Shown: piece after piece, positions 1 to 7,053 of the stretch
Position numbering within the stretch: position 1 is the first letter of the stretch
How the letters are laid out: each line of letters opens with the position of its first letter
NCBI GenBank assembly: GCA_022072175.1
Contig: JAJVIE010000015.1
Coordinates: 1 to 42,237, forward strand
DNA: 42,237 nt
Direction: 5' to 3'
Origin: Candidatus Omnitrophota bacterium
GTDB lineage: Bacteria > Omnitrophota > Gorgyraeia > 2-02-FULL-51-18
Notes under the pieces: model-generated
The model's input: the letters and a program-made list of their open reading frames with translations, nothing else
Databases searched by the model: none
Told to the model about the DNA's origin: nothing
Program-made: the position numbers and the translations under genes

Positions 1-406
1 TTCCGAAGAACTGGCGGTTCATGTCCTTCTTCATCGCGGCGAGCTTGTCCTCGAACTCGCTTTCGAGGCCGGACGTGAAAGCGTCGACCTGCGACTTGGA
101 CATCGTGATCGCGAAGCCGGTGATCTCCACCGGCCAAATGTTGATCTTCGCGCCGATCGTGGCTTGCTTACGCACGGCCGACTGGTTGTCGCGGAACGAT
201 TCGTTCTCGTTCTGCGCTCCGCCGTTCTGTGCGCGTTGCAGGTTGACGGGGAAGCGGAAAGCCGCGTCCTCGCCGCCCATCGTTTCGGTCGCTTTCGGCA
301 GGGCCGTCAGAAAATCGGGGTCGAAGTTCTGTTGGGCCGCGACGAAGCCCGTCGAGTAATGGCGCTTGAGCAGTCCGTCAAGCGTCGAGAGTGCGGTTGC
401 TGACAT
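1..406 (-). CDS. Major capsid protein, N-terminal part (cut by window edge)
   Basis: Encodes the first 135 residues of the major capsid protein, the shell subunit of the head. The pattern fits the HK97-fold capsid family: a short N-arm, an early strand containing FRFPVNLQR, an ENES/FRDNQ segment, and then a long basic/acidic helix ending in KKDMNRQFFG, which normally precedes the central domain. The ATG at 406 follows a good AAGGAG site, and the gene begins 34 bases after the scaffold stop, the usual scaffold-capsid order. The reading frame runs off position 1 and continues in frame from 42237 if the window is closed into a circle. Family membership is from recognised pattern; I could not run a profile search. 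Confidence 0.85.
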   Translation of the reverse strand, partial: MSATALSTLDGLLKRHYSTGFVAAQQNFDPDFLTALPKATETMGGEDAAFRFPVNLQRAQNGGAQNENESFRDNQSAVRKQATIGAKINIWPVEITGFAITMSKSQVDAFTSGLESEFEDKLAAMKKDMNRQFFG

Positions 407-440
407 TGAAAAACTCCTTGTTTAGCGAAAGGGACCGGCG

Positions 441-1283
441 TTATTCGCCGCTCTCCCGCAGTTCACGTCTCATTTGGCTCACCCGATCCTCCGGTGTGGC
501 CGTTGCGGGGTCGTACTTCTTGCCTGGGGTCGAAGCCCCTCCGCCGTGCATCCCTGCCGGGCTCCCGTCCTCGCTGTTAAGCAAGCGGGTCGCACGCCCG
601 CCGGCGATCTCCTGCCGGAGAGGTTCGATCTCCGACTTGATGAGTTCGTCGACGGTTTTCTTGAGGTCCGCCAGTCCCAGGCGATCGTTCTCACGATACG
701 CTTGGAGGACAAGACGCTCAACGAGGCCCTTCTCTCGCGTGGACAATTTAATGTCCTTCACGACGTCGTCGAAAGAGCCCCAAAACTTTTCGTTGATCCT
801 CTCCTGTTCGAGCCGGGAGAGGCGCTGATTCAAGCCGGCGTTCGGATCTTCTCCGCCCTGGCCGGCGCCGTTCTTGCCCGCTCCGGCTCCTGCGGCGGCC
901 GCTTTGCCGGCGGCTCCGCCCGCTCCTGCGGCGGCGGCTTGCTTACCGGCCGCGACTTCGGCTTTGGAGAAACGGGAGAAGTCCGCTTCGCGCCCTTCGC
1001 GCTTGGCGGCGATCATCTCCTTCACGACGTCGTAGATGCGGTCGTCGGACTCGACGACGTCGATGAAGCCCTTCATGTCCTTGTAGTCGGCCGGGTCGAT
1101 GTCCTTGAGTTCGCCCCACTTCTTCGTGTCGAAGGTCTTGTGGTCGAAGTCCTTCCCGAAATGGCGGCGGAAGTCCACGAGTTCGCGCAGTTGCGCGACG
1201 GGGACTTCACGGTTCGAGTTCGGGTCCGCGTTAGAGAGGTCCGCGTACTCCGACAAAAAGTCGTTGTTTTCCGGTTCGGGCAT
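441..1283 (-). CDS. Capsid scaffolding protein
   Basis: A 280-residue acidic, hydrophilic protein just upstream of the capsid gene. It has no cysteines, an Ala/Gly-rich linker at about residues 110-145, a predicted helical region after it, and a charged C-terminus (EDRVSQMRRELRESGE) like the capsid-binding ends of phage scaffolds. Position, composition and length all match scaffolding proteins, which guide procapsid assembly and leave or are degraded on packaging. The start ATG at 1283 has AAAAAGGAG upstream. No protease domain is visible and none was found nearby, so exit rather than cleavage is likelier. The assignment rests on context and composition, because scaffolds share little sequence. 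Confidence 0.8.
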   Translation of the reverse strand: MPEPENNDFLSEYADLSNADPNSNREVPVAQLRELVDFRRHFGKDFDHKTFDTKKWGELKDIDPADYKDMKGFIDVVESDDRIYDVVKEMIAAKREGREADFSRFSKAEVAAGKQAAAAGAGGAAGKAAAAGAGAGKNGAGQGGEDPNAGLNQRLSRLEQERINEKFWGSFDDVVKDIKLSTREKGLVERLVLQAYRENDRLGLADLKKTVDELIKSEIEPLRQEIAGGRATRLLNSEDGSPAGMHGGGASTPGKKYDPATATPEDRVSQMRRELRESGE

Positions 1284-1300
1284 CGTATTCTCCTTTTTCT

Positions 1301-1348
1301 GTCCTTCGCATCACGCGAGGACCGTTAGTTGTCCGGGCTTGACGCCCG
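1301..1348 (-). other. Two hairpins before the scaffold gene
   Basis: The 75-base gap between the small structural gene and the scaffold contains two inverted repeats: 1301-1322 (outer arms GTCCT/AGGAC with inner CGC/GCG) and 1334-1348 (CGGGC/GCCCG, five-base loop). Neither has a T tract on the minus strand, so mRNA processing or stability elements fit better than terminators. No promoter was recognised here. Confidence 0.4.
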
Positions 1349-1358
1349 ATGTCTGTGC

Positions 1359-1622
1359 TTATCGTCCGATCGCGATGAAAGAGCCGATCTCGTCGGCGGT
1401 CGTCACGATCGTCACGTCGCCGCCGTTGAGCGGGAGCGCTTCGTTGACGACGGGTTGGTTCGCGAGGATGGACGAGCCCTTCGGTTGAAGGAACACGGCC
1501 TCGACCTGCGAGAGCCCGGTGACGATGTTGCCGCCCGTCGAGCCGCCGTCGTTGGTGTAGACGCCGGTGACGATGCGCTTGTTTCCGAACACCGTCTTTT
1601 CTTTGGTATGCGTGAAAGCCAT
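1359..1622 (-). CDS. Small capsid-neighbour structural protein
   Basis: An 87-residue protein rich in Gly, Thr, Val and Asn with a predicted all-beta character. It begins MAFTHTKEKTVFGNKR, a pattern I know from small phage proteins encoded next to capsid genes. It shares layout with the 111-residue product at 41375-41710 (FGNKRIVTGVYTND against FGPKTVVRGTLAFDN, then LSQV in both), so the two may be distant paralogues on either side of the scaffold-capsid pair. A head decoration or minor capsid role is plausible but inferred. It lies 15 bases after the basic 126-residue gene and is probably co-transcribed with it. Confidence 0.6.
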   Translation of the reverse strand: MAFTHTKEKTVFGNKRIVTGVYTNDGGSTGGNIVTGLSQVEAVFLQPKGSSILANQPVVNEALPLNGGDVTIVTTADEIGSFIAIGR

Positions 1623-1637
1623 GCTGATTTCCTCCTT

Positions 1638-2018
1638 TTAAGCGTAACCTTTGTAGTCGTCGCGGTCGGAATCCGCCGGACCGCGAGAACGGCTCTTGAG
1701 CATCCTGCCGAAGCCGGCGGACTTCTTTTCATTCTTTGCGGCCATGTGCTTGACCTTGCGGCGGGGCATCTTCGGAGCTTCGCTCTTGGAGCCGGCGTAG
1801 TGGCGCTTGAGAAGGCCGCCCATGCTTGAGTTCGTCGTCGCTCCCATCTTCAAATCCTCCTTGATGCTCGACATCGTCTTTTTCAAATCGCCCAGGCGCT
1901 TCGTCGGTACGAACATCTTGCCGCCCGACTTCTTCACGCCGAACGCGGCCGCCATAGAGCCGGAGAGTCCTTTCGCTTCTGCGGGGACTTCGCTGTATGA
2001 CCTGCCTTCGATCTTCAT
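1638..2018 (-). CDS. Basic protein sharing a capsid N-terminal motif
   Basis: A 126-residue lysine/arginine-rich protein not recognised from any family. The N-terminal half looks ordered (AFGVKKSGGKMFVPTKR). The second half is a highly basic tail (KMPRRKVKHMAAKNEKK) ending in an acidic patch (DSDRDDYKGYA). A heptapeptide, GLLKRHY, at about residues 69-75 is identical to a motif near the N-terminus of the capsid protein. ATG 2018 is preceded by GAGG. A hairpin terminator ends only 9 bases before that site. Position between portal and scaffold suggests a head-assembly or internal DNA-binding role; no function can be assigned. Confidence 0.65.
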   Translation of the reverse strand: MKIEGRSYSEVPAEAKGLSGSMAAAFGVKKSGGKMFVPTKRLGDLKKTMSSIKEDLKMGATTNSSMGGLLKRHYAGSKSEAPKMPRRKVKHMAAKNEKKSAGFGRMLKSRSRGPADSDRDDYKGYA

Positions 2019-2026
2019 GCGACCTC

Positions 2027-2074
2027 AAAATTAAAAGCCGACGTCCACGAGAAAGCGTCTCGTGAGCGTCGGCT
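2027..2074 (-). terminator. Intrinsic terminator or attenuator before the capsid operon
   Basis: Minus-strand hairpin with arms 2074-2058 and 2052-2036: 15 Watson-Crick pairs, one wobble and one mismatch around a five-base loop. It is followed by TTTTAATTTT. It meets the usual rule for a factor-independent terminator. It sits after a promoter-like site (2104-2133) and directly before the RBS of the 1638-2018 gene, so it may attenuate the head operon instead of only ending the portal transcript. Confidence 0.75.
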
Positions 2075-2103
2075 CGATGACCGTGTTTACTGCTAACCCC
2101 TCA

Positions 2104-2133
2104 AGAGTACCATACTTGGGGGGGCGGATGCAA
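2104..2133 (-). promoter_or_regulatory. Promoter-like site after portal gene
   Basis: Reading the minus strand: -35 TTGCAT (2133-2128), 18-base spacer holding eight consecutive C, extended -10 TGG-TACTCT (TACTCT at 2109-2104). It begins next to the portal stop codon (2134-2136). The -10 region resembles two other sites in the window (5006 and 32680). Assignment is by pattern only. Confidence 0.5.
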
Positions 2134-4284
2134 TTACGTCGCGGACCCGGCGGGTTGCGCGGCCGGAGACTTCGGGCCCTTGCCGCTCGGAATACCTGCC
2201 GCTTTCCCGTTCGCGCCGGGCTTTCCCGCAACGGGCTCGCCAGGAGCGCCGGCGGCCGGCTTCGGTTCGGGCGCGTTGTCCGGCACGGCGTTCGCACGAG
2301 CGAGCGCGGCCGCGTACTCGTCGAAGCGCCGCTTGAAAAGAAGGCGGACCGTCGCCGGGTACTCCATGAACTTCGGTTGCTTCATAAAGCGGGCCAGGAC
2401 GATGATCTGCACGTCCGGGTTGTCGAACGCTTCGACCGGCGGGTACTGTCCTTGAAGCATGAGTTCGATGACCTTCTCGGCCTTCTTCACGTCCACTTCG
2501 GACTCGGTGAGAAGGTCGGAGACGCCGAACTTTTCGAGCAGGAGCTTGTGTTGGTACGGGTCCGTGAGGACATCGGGAAGGAGCCCGGCTTTCGCCAGGT
2601 TCAAAATCATCTCTTGCATGACGACGCGAGACTTCGCGATGGTCGATCCCTTTTCGACGCGGACGTTGACGTTGTCGCGCAGTTCCTCGCCGATGAAGGT
2701 CGCCCAGTCGGTCCCGGTGACGTCCTTCGAGAGCTTCGTGAGCTTCTTGATGGTGTACTCGTCCGGCTCGATGTAGACGGACTGGAAGTTCAAGAGGTCG
2801 AGCGTTTCGGAGCGCTCGATGAACTTCTCCCATCGGTCGACCGGCTTCGCCATCGCTTGCCGTGCGTTCTCGTTCAAAATCATAAGTTGCCCGACGGTCG
2901 TGACGCCCTTCGGGTTCTGTCCCGTGCGGACGTCGGCGCTGTTGGCGATGCGGTCCATGTCGGCCAGGGCGAGGTTGCGCTCGTCGTACACCTGTTGCGG
3001 GAGCGGTGTCCCCTGGACCTTCTCCGGCTTCTCGCCGCGAGGTCCCGGCGTGTAGGTGACGTTCTGACCAGGCACGCCCACGATGGACTCGTCCGGGATG
3101 TTCGACATCGAAGGGATGAGCCATTGACCGACGCCGATGGTCTTTCGGTTGTACGCGGCGAGCGCGTCGATGGAGTTGATGGTCCTCTGCTTCGGAATGA
3201 GTTGCTGAATGAGCGAGATGCCGTACACGGAGCCGGGGAGCGGTTGGTAAATCCAATAGGTGTACGGATGCCACGTCTTGCCGTCGTTGTAGAAGTACGG
3301 AGAGCCGGGCTTCGTCGCCATCGCGGAGTCGTAGAGCAGGACTTCGCCGGCGACGACGATCATGCGTCCGCGAGGATGCTTCTCGGTCGGGCGAACGTAG
3401 ACTTCCTTCACGACGTTCGCGTTCTTAATTTCGTTCGGGGACTTCCCGTAGCCGGTCGTGGTGTTGCCTTCGATGATGTCTCGCAGGGACTCGCCCATCG
3501 TGAGTAAGTTCGTGAGCTTCGGGTCGTCCTTCACTTCGTCGACCTTGCCGGTGTACCCGTTGCCCTCTCCGGCGTAGCTCATCTTGATCCACTCGATACG
3601 GCGGATCTGACATTCCATAATTGCGCCGCAGTCCTTGAAGCGCTTCGCCATGCCGTCGAACGTGAGGTTGAACGGAGGGACGATCTCGGCGTACACCTTC
3701 TTTTCGGTGATGGCCTTTAGCGGCTTATCCGTGCCTTGCTTCGCGGCTTCGGCGGCGTAGGTCGGATGGTCCGGCGGAATCTCGACGGGAATCTTTCGGC
3801 CGGAGGGAATCTTGCACGACTTTCGGAACGCGACGCCGGTCGAGAGGCCCCAAAGCGCGGCCTCGTCGTACATCTCGTCCTTGTCGAGTTCTTCCCAAAG
3901 GTAGTCCTTGACGACGTTCGCGACCTGCGCGGACGTTTTGTCACGCGGGTCCTCGGAGTTCTGATCGACCGACATCGTCGGCTTGTTCGTAAAAGTGGAG
4001 GCGTTCGTGTTCGTGTAGACGAGGATGTAGTTCGAGACGGGCCGGTCGATGGAGCGGTTGGCTTGGGTGACGGGGATCGAAGCCCATCGCTTTTGTTGGT
4101 CGTTCCACCGGAGCCATTGGTCGCCGGCGAGGAAGTGGATGTTCTGCATCCAAACGGCGGCACGCATGAGGCGGTTCTGCCCTTCCATGTCGTACCACTC
4201 GTTGACGAGCTTGACGATGGCGTCGGCCTGGGTAGCGCCGTCAAGCTGTGATAGTGCGATGTCGAAGTCGGTCGCGAAACTCAA
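2134..4284 (-). CDS. Portal protein
   Basis: A 716-residue portal, the dodecameric ring at the head vertex through which DNA is packaged and ejected and to which the neck attaches. The N-terminal third carries the pattern of podovirus-type portals (MRAAVWMQNIHFLAGDQW, then NRSIDRPVSNYILVYTN). The middle has conserved GSPYFYNDG and PLPGSVYGISLIQQLIP segments, and the C-terminal 60 residues are a Pro/Gly/Ala-rich flexible tail. The length fits short-tailed phages. The start codon appears to be TTG at 4284, with GAGGG five to six bases upstream. The next ATG would remove 32 residues before the first conserved segment. It lies downstream of the terminases in the normal packaging order. Confidence 0.92.
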   Translation of the reverse strand: MSFATDFDIALSQLDGATQADAIVKLVNEWYDMEGQNRLMRAAVWMQNIHFLAGDQWLRWNDQQKRWASIPVTQANRSIDRPVSNYILVYTNTNASTFTNKPTMSVDQNSEDPRDKTSAQVANVVKDYLWEELDKDEMYDEAALWGLSTGVAFRKSCKIPSGRKIPVEIPPDHPTYAAEAAKQGTDKPLKAITEKKVYAEIVPPFNLTFDGMAKRFKDCGAIMECQIRRIEWIKMSYAGEGNGYTGKVDEVKDDPKLTNLLTMGESLRDIIEGNTTTGYGKSPNEIKNANVVKEVYVRPTEKHPRGRMIVVAGEVLLYDSAMATKPGSPYFYNDGKTWHPYTYWIYQPLPGSVYGISLIQQLIPKQRTINSIDALAAYNRKTIGVGQWLIPSMSNIPDESIVGVPGQNVTYTPGPRGEKPEKVQGTPLPQQVYDERNLALADMDRIANSADVRTGQNPKGVTTVGQLMILNENARQAMAKPVDRWEKFIERSETLDLLNFQSVYIEPDEYTIKKLTKLSKDVTGTDWATFIGEELRDNVNVRVEKGSTIAKSRVVMQEMILNLAKAGLLPDVLTDPYQHKLLLEKFGVSDLLTESEVDVKKAEKVIELMLQGQYPPVEAFDNPDVQIIVLARFMKQPKFMEYPATVRLLFKRRFDEYAAALARANAVPDNAPEPKPAAGAPGEPVAGKPGANGKAAGIPSGKGPKSPAAQPAGSAT

Positions 4285-4294
4285 GAGAGCCCTC

Positions 4295-4606
4295 TCAACA
4301 CGCCGAGATGCCCGTCACTTCGAGAAGCGTCCCCAGGTAGTCGTCCTTTTCTTCGGACGTCATCTTGCGATACGCCCCGGACTTTTCATCGACGACTAGC
4401 GGGACACGGACTTCGCGTCCGTCCTGCGCTTTCGCGACGTGGGAGACGCCGACGAGTTCGGCATCTTTTCCGGCAGTAGCCGGTCGGTGTGGTGAGAGCG
4501 ATGCGCTCATCCCAAGTTGAAAATCGAGAAGCCGGCGAAGGTTGGCGATCTCGTCGTCCTTCGCTTTGATGACGGCCTGGACCGTCGGGTCCTCAAGCGC
4601 TGACAT
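4295..4606 (-). CDS. Small unknown protein before portal
   Basis: A 103-residue protein not recognised. It opens with a predicted amphipathic helix (VIKAKDDEIANLRRLLDFQL) typical of a short coiled coil, followed by a strand-rich segment (GREVRVPLVVDEKSGAYRKM) and a helical end. It overlaps the 125-residue gene upstream by 14 bases and ends 10 bases before the portal start, so it belongs to the packaging/portal operon. A head or portal accessory role is a positional guess only. Confidence 0.6.
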   Translation of the reverse strand: MSALEDPTVQAVIKAKDDEIANLRRLLDFQLGMSASLSPHRPATAGKDAELVGVSHVAKAQDGREVRVPLVVDEKSGAYRKMTSEEKDDYLGTLLEVTGISAC

Positions 4607-4970
4607 GGCCGGCTCCGTTTTCGACGACGTGCGCCGGCGCCGATGCGACGTCGGACTTCACGCTTTGGTAGTGGACTCCCTTTTCGAGCGTCGTCTGCTT
4701 GCCGCACATGATACCGAACGAGATGCGGCCGTCGTCGAGAGTCTTTGGCGTCGTCATCGAACGCTTCAAGCGTTCGTCGTTCGGATTTTCGGTCGTGAAG
4801 TAGGAGACTTTTTCGCAGATGAACATGAGGCGGGCGCTTGCTTCGGCGATGACCTGGGGACCTTTGGCGGGCTTGATGTGAATAGTGCCGTCATCGTCGA
4901 GCTTTGCGAGAACTCGCCCGCACGACTGACAGCAGATAGAAGTCCGTACCCGATCGCGATGGTTACTCAT
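4593..4970 (-). CDS. Small cysteine-containing unknown protein
   Basis: A 125-residue protein, not recognised. The N-terminus has a CCQSCG knuckle (residues about 13-18) and further cysteines near residues 50 and 88, which could bind zinc in a split site. The start ATG at 4970 has AAGGGA five bases upstream. An earlier ATG closer to the promoter opens only an 11-codon ORF in another phase and is not used here. It is the first gene after a promoter-like site (5006-5034) and so probably heads a transcript that continues into the portal. Confidence 0.65.
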   Translation of the reverse strand: MSNHRDRVRTSICCQSCGRVLAKLDDDGTIHIKPAKGPQVIAEASARLMFICEKVSYFTTENPNDERLKRSMTTPKTLDDGRISFGIMCGKQTTLEKGVHYQSVKSDVASAPAHVVENGAGHVSA

Positions 4971-5005
4971 TCCCTTGTGCGGTGTCCGCGCCCCCCATAC
5001 CGCAA

Positions 5006-5034
5006 ATAGTACCATTCCCCCCAAAAATAAACAA
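5006..5034 (-). promoter_or_regulatory. Extended -10 promoter-like site after terL
   Basis: Minus strand: -35 TTGTTT (5034-5029), 17-base spacer with six G in a row, extended -10 TGG-TACTAT (TACTAT at 5011-5006). It lies in the 77-base gap between the large terminase stop and the next gene. It shares the spacer G run and the TGGTACTAT element with the site at 32680-32708. Confidence 0.6.
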
Positions 5035-5047
5035 GACTTAGCGGTTT

Positions 5048-6415
5048 TTACAGGTCGGCCACGACGTCGGAGCCGGACGGCTCGCCCATCGGCCGCGTCC
5101 ACGACTTCTTGCCTTTCTGATGACGGAGCCAAAACTCGTAGGAGCGGTCGTCGAGTTGCTTCGGCGGCTCCTGGCTCTCGCGCTTCGCGGTCGCGAAAAG
5201 GCGCTCGCGTATCGGCCAAAGCGCAAGACAGAACGACATGACGCAGTCGTCGTGCAGTCCTTCGGGGGCGCGGTAGCGGATCTTCCCTGACGGGAGGATT
5301 TCGTACTCGAACGCTTGCATCTCGCTCAAGAACTCCTGGATGTACGGGTAGGTGACGTAGCGCTGTTCGAGCGTGATGATGCCGAGTTCGACGAGTTCCT
5401 TTTTCGAGACGTTCGTGAACTTGAAGCCCTGGACCTTGACTCCCATGCGCTCCAAGTCGTCCTCGACCGGATCGCCGACGCCCGTCGAGTCGAGCGACAC
5501 GAGGCAGTTGTTGTATCGCCGCGAGAGCGCCTGGATTTTTTTCTTGATGAGCGTCCAGTCGAGATTTTGGAATCGCTCGAAGTAGACGAAGTGCTTCGTC
5601 GTGACGTCCAGGACAAAGAGGACCGTGAAGTCCGTCGTCTTTGCGATGTCCGCGCCCATGACGTACTGATGGCCCAGGATCGGGTCCTCGAAGTCGCCGG
5701 CGACGCACTTTTGGATGTTTCGGAAAACGGACGAGGCGTCCTCAAGGAACTCCGCCATGAACTCCTGCCGGAACACCATCTCCGGGAGCGTGCGACGAAG
5801 CGTCTCCCATTCGGCGGCCGGGAAGATAGGCGACGAGTTCGACGGGAGCTTCCACGATGCGAAGTCGGGGATCTTCGGGTCCTGGCCCAAGAGGTACAGG
5901 TCCCGGAACCAGTTCGAGCCCTTCGGCGTGGAAATAAAAAGCCCGCGCCCTTGACGATCGGCGAGCGCGGGACGGATGCCTTCCTGCCATGCCTCGCGAT
6001 GCACGCGGGCCGCTTCGTCGACGATGGCGAAGTCGAGGCCGGCGCCGCGCAGGTTGGCGTCTTTATTGTCGGCGGACTTGAACTCTAGCTCGTGGCCTTT
6101 GATGAGCGTGACGCGCTTGTCGGAGCGGTAGGACTTTACGATGACGTCCTTCAAGATGTGATGGACGTATCGCCACATTTCCATCGCGAGCGGGTAAGTA
6201 GGAGCGACGATCCACCCGCGAGCGGCGCGTTGGCGCGTGAGCCAAACGTCGTTCGACATTTCCCACGCTTCGGCGGAGGCGAAGTAGGACTTCCCCCACC
6301 GGCGCCCTATATCAAGAACCCGGAACCTTGCCGGGTGTCTGTGGATCGTAAGGGCGTTCGCGGAGTGGGGAGAGTAGTATATTCGCTTTTGCTGTACTGT
6401 TGTTGGGGTCGCCAT
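5048..6415 (-). CDS. terL: Terminase large subunit
   Basis: The 455-residue packaging motor: an N-terminal ATPase that drives DNA into the portal and a C-terminal RNase H-like nuclease that cuts the concatemer. Visible motifs are Walker A GRRWGKS (37-43), Walker B AIVDEA (about 130-135), motif III ISTPKG (161-166), and nuclease acidic residues in GADIAKTTD (D256), SLDSTGVGD (D309) and GLHDD (D389/D390). The length is normal. Start ATG 6415 lies inside the small terminase gene, giving a 104-base overlap, and no clear Shine-Dalgarno is seen, so translation is probably coupled. No other ATG or usable start keeps the Walker A strand. A promoter-like site follows the stop. Confidence 0.95.
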   Translation of the reverse strand: MATPTTVQQKRIYYSPHSANALTIHRHPARFRVLDIGRRWGKSYFASAEAWEMSNDVWLTRQRAARGWIVAPTYPLAMEMWRYVHHILKDVIVKSYRSDKRVTLIKGHELEFKSADNKDANLRGAGLDFAIVDEAARVHREAWQEGIRPALADRQGRGLFISTPKGSNWFRDLYLLGQDPKIPDFASWKLPSNSSPIFPAAEWETLRRTLPEMVFRQEFMAEFLEDASSVFRNIQKCVAGDFEDPILGHQYVMGADIAKTTDFTVLFVLDVTTKHFVYFERFQNLDWTLIKKKIQALSRRYNNCLVSLDSTGVGDPVEDDLERMGVKVQGFKFTNVSKKELVELGIITLEQRYVTYPYIQEFLSEMQAFEYEILPSGKIRYRAPEGLHDDCVMSFCLALWPIRERLFATAKRESQEPPKQLDDRSYEFWLRHQKGKKSWTRPMGEPSGSDVVADL

Positions 6416-6863
6416 AAACTATTTGCACGTTCTCCGCGTAGATGCTACCGGCCGGGGCCTCGAAGTTCTCCGGGCGCGGGTACTTGTCGCGGACCTTGTA
6501 CGCCATGTCCAGGGCTTTCAGTTGGACGGCGCAGTCGTCGACCTCAATGAAGTCGTGGTCCTTTTCGTCGGCATCCTTGCCGGTGATGACGGCGGACACG
6601 ACCTTCTTCGCGTTCAAAAGTTTCTTGTGCTTCGAGATGAGCGTTTCGTCGGGGATGGCCTTCGTGAACGCCTGGGCGAAGGCGTCGACGATTTCCTTGA
6701 CTTCGGTCTTTTGTAGGGTTTTGTAGGCGGACTGCCGGTCTTTATAACCGGCGGCGCGACCGGCGGCCGCGATGTTGGACGGGTCCTGCTTGAGCGCGGC
6801 GACGAGCTTTTGCGCTTTTGGAGTGAGAGTTCGCTTCTTCTTTTTCGAGGGTCTGTCGCCCAT
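6312..6863 (-). CDS. terS: Terminase small subunit
   Basis: A 183-residue protein with a basic N-terminus (PSKKKKRTLTPKAQKL) leading into a helix-turn-helix (AAAGRAAGYKDRQSAYKTLQK, about residues 30-51) of the type found in terminase small subunits, which bind the packaging site and regulate the motor. A helical oligomerisation region follows. The tail of about 45 residues is Pro-rich. It sits directly before terL, which supports the call. It overlaps terL by 104 bases and the preceding small gene by 122 bases. Start ATG 6863 has only a weak GGGAAC upstream. Confidence 0.85.
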   Translation of the reverse strand: MGDRPSKKKKRTLTPKAQKLVAALKQDPSNIAAAGRAAGYKDRQSAYKTLQKTEVKEIVDAFAQAFTKAIPDETLISKHKKLLNAKKVVSAVITGKDADEKDHDFIEVDDCAVQLKALDMAYKVRDKYPRPENFEAPAGSIYAENVQIVYGDPNNSTAKANILLSPLRERPYDPQTPGKVPGS

Positions 6864-7053
6864 TCAAGAGTTCCCGTTCCGCGCCTCTGATGCGCTCGCG
6901 GTAGTGGGCCGCGTAGCTGTGGTCGAGGACGCCGTTCGTCGTAAGTCGTGCTTCTTGAAGTCGGTCGATGATGTCGTGCATCACGCGCAGGACCGCTTCC
7001 TGGGACAAGTATAGCGCGAGCATGGCCTTCTTTTCAAATCTTAACAATTTCAC
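6742..7053 (-). CDS. Small helical protein overlapping terS
   Basis: A 103-residue frame with GTG start at 7053, overlapping the stop of the preceding gene by four bases (GTGA). The first 60 residues look like a real helical, charged protein (ALYLSQEAVLRVMHDIIDRL). The last 40 overlap the terS start in another frame and are an Arg/Ala/Ser-rich tail that may simply reflect the constraint from terS. Not recognised. The GTGA coupling and the otherwise empty stretch between 7050 and 6863 are the main support; the true end may be correct because no earlier stop exists in frame. Confidence 0.5.
   Translation of the reverse strand: MKLLRFEKKAMLALYLSQEAVLRVMHDIIDRLQEARLTTNGVLDHSYAAHYRERIRGAERELLNGRQTLEKEEANSHSKSAKARRRAQAGPVQHRGRRSRRRL

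Noticed and set aside
2062-3507. 481-codon plus-strand ORF opposite the portal gene
   Set aside because: It mirrors the portal codons, is Arg/Leu/Asp/Val-rich as expected for the complement of a GC-rich gene, has no recognisable domain, and lies inside a certain gene.
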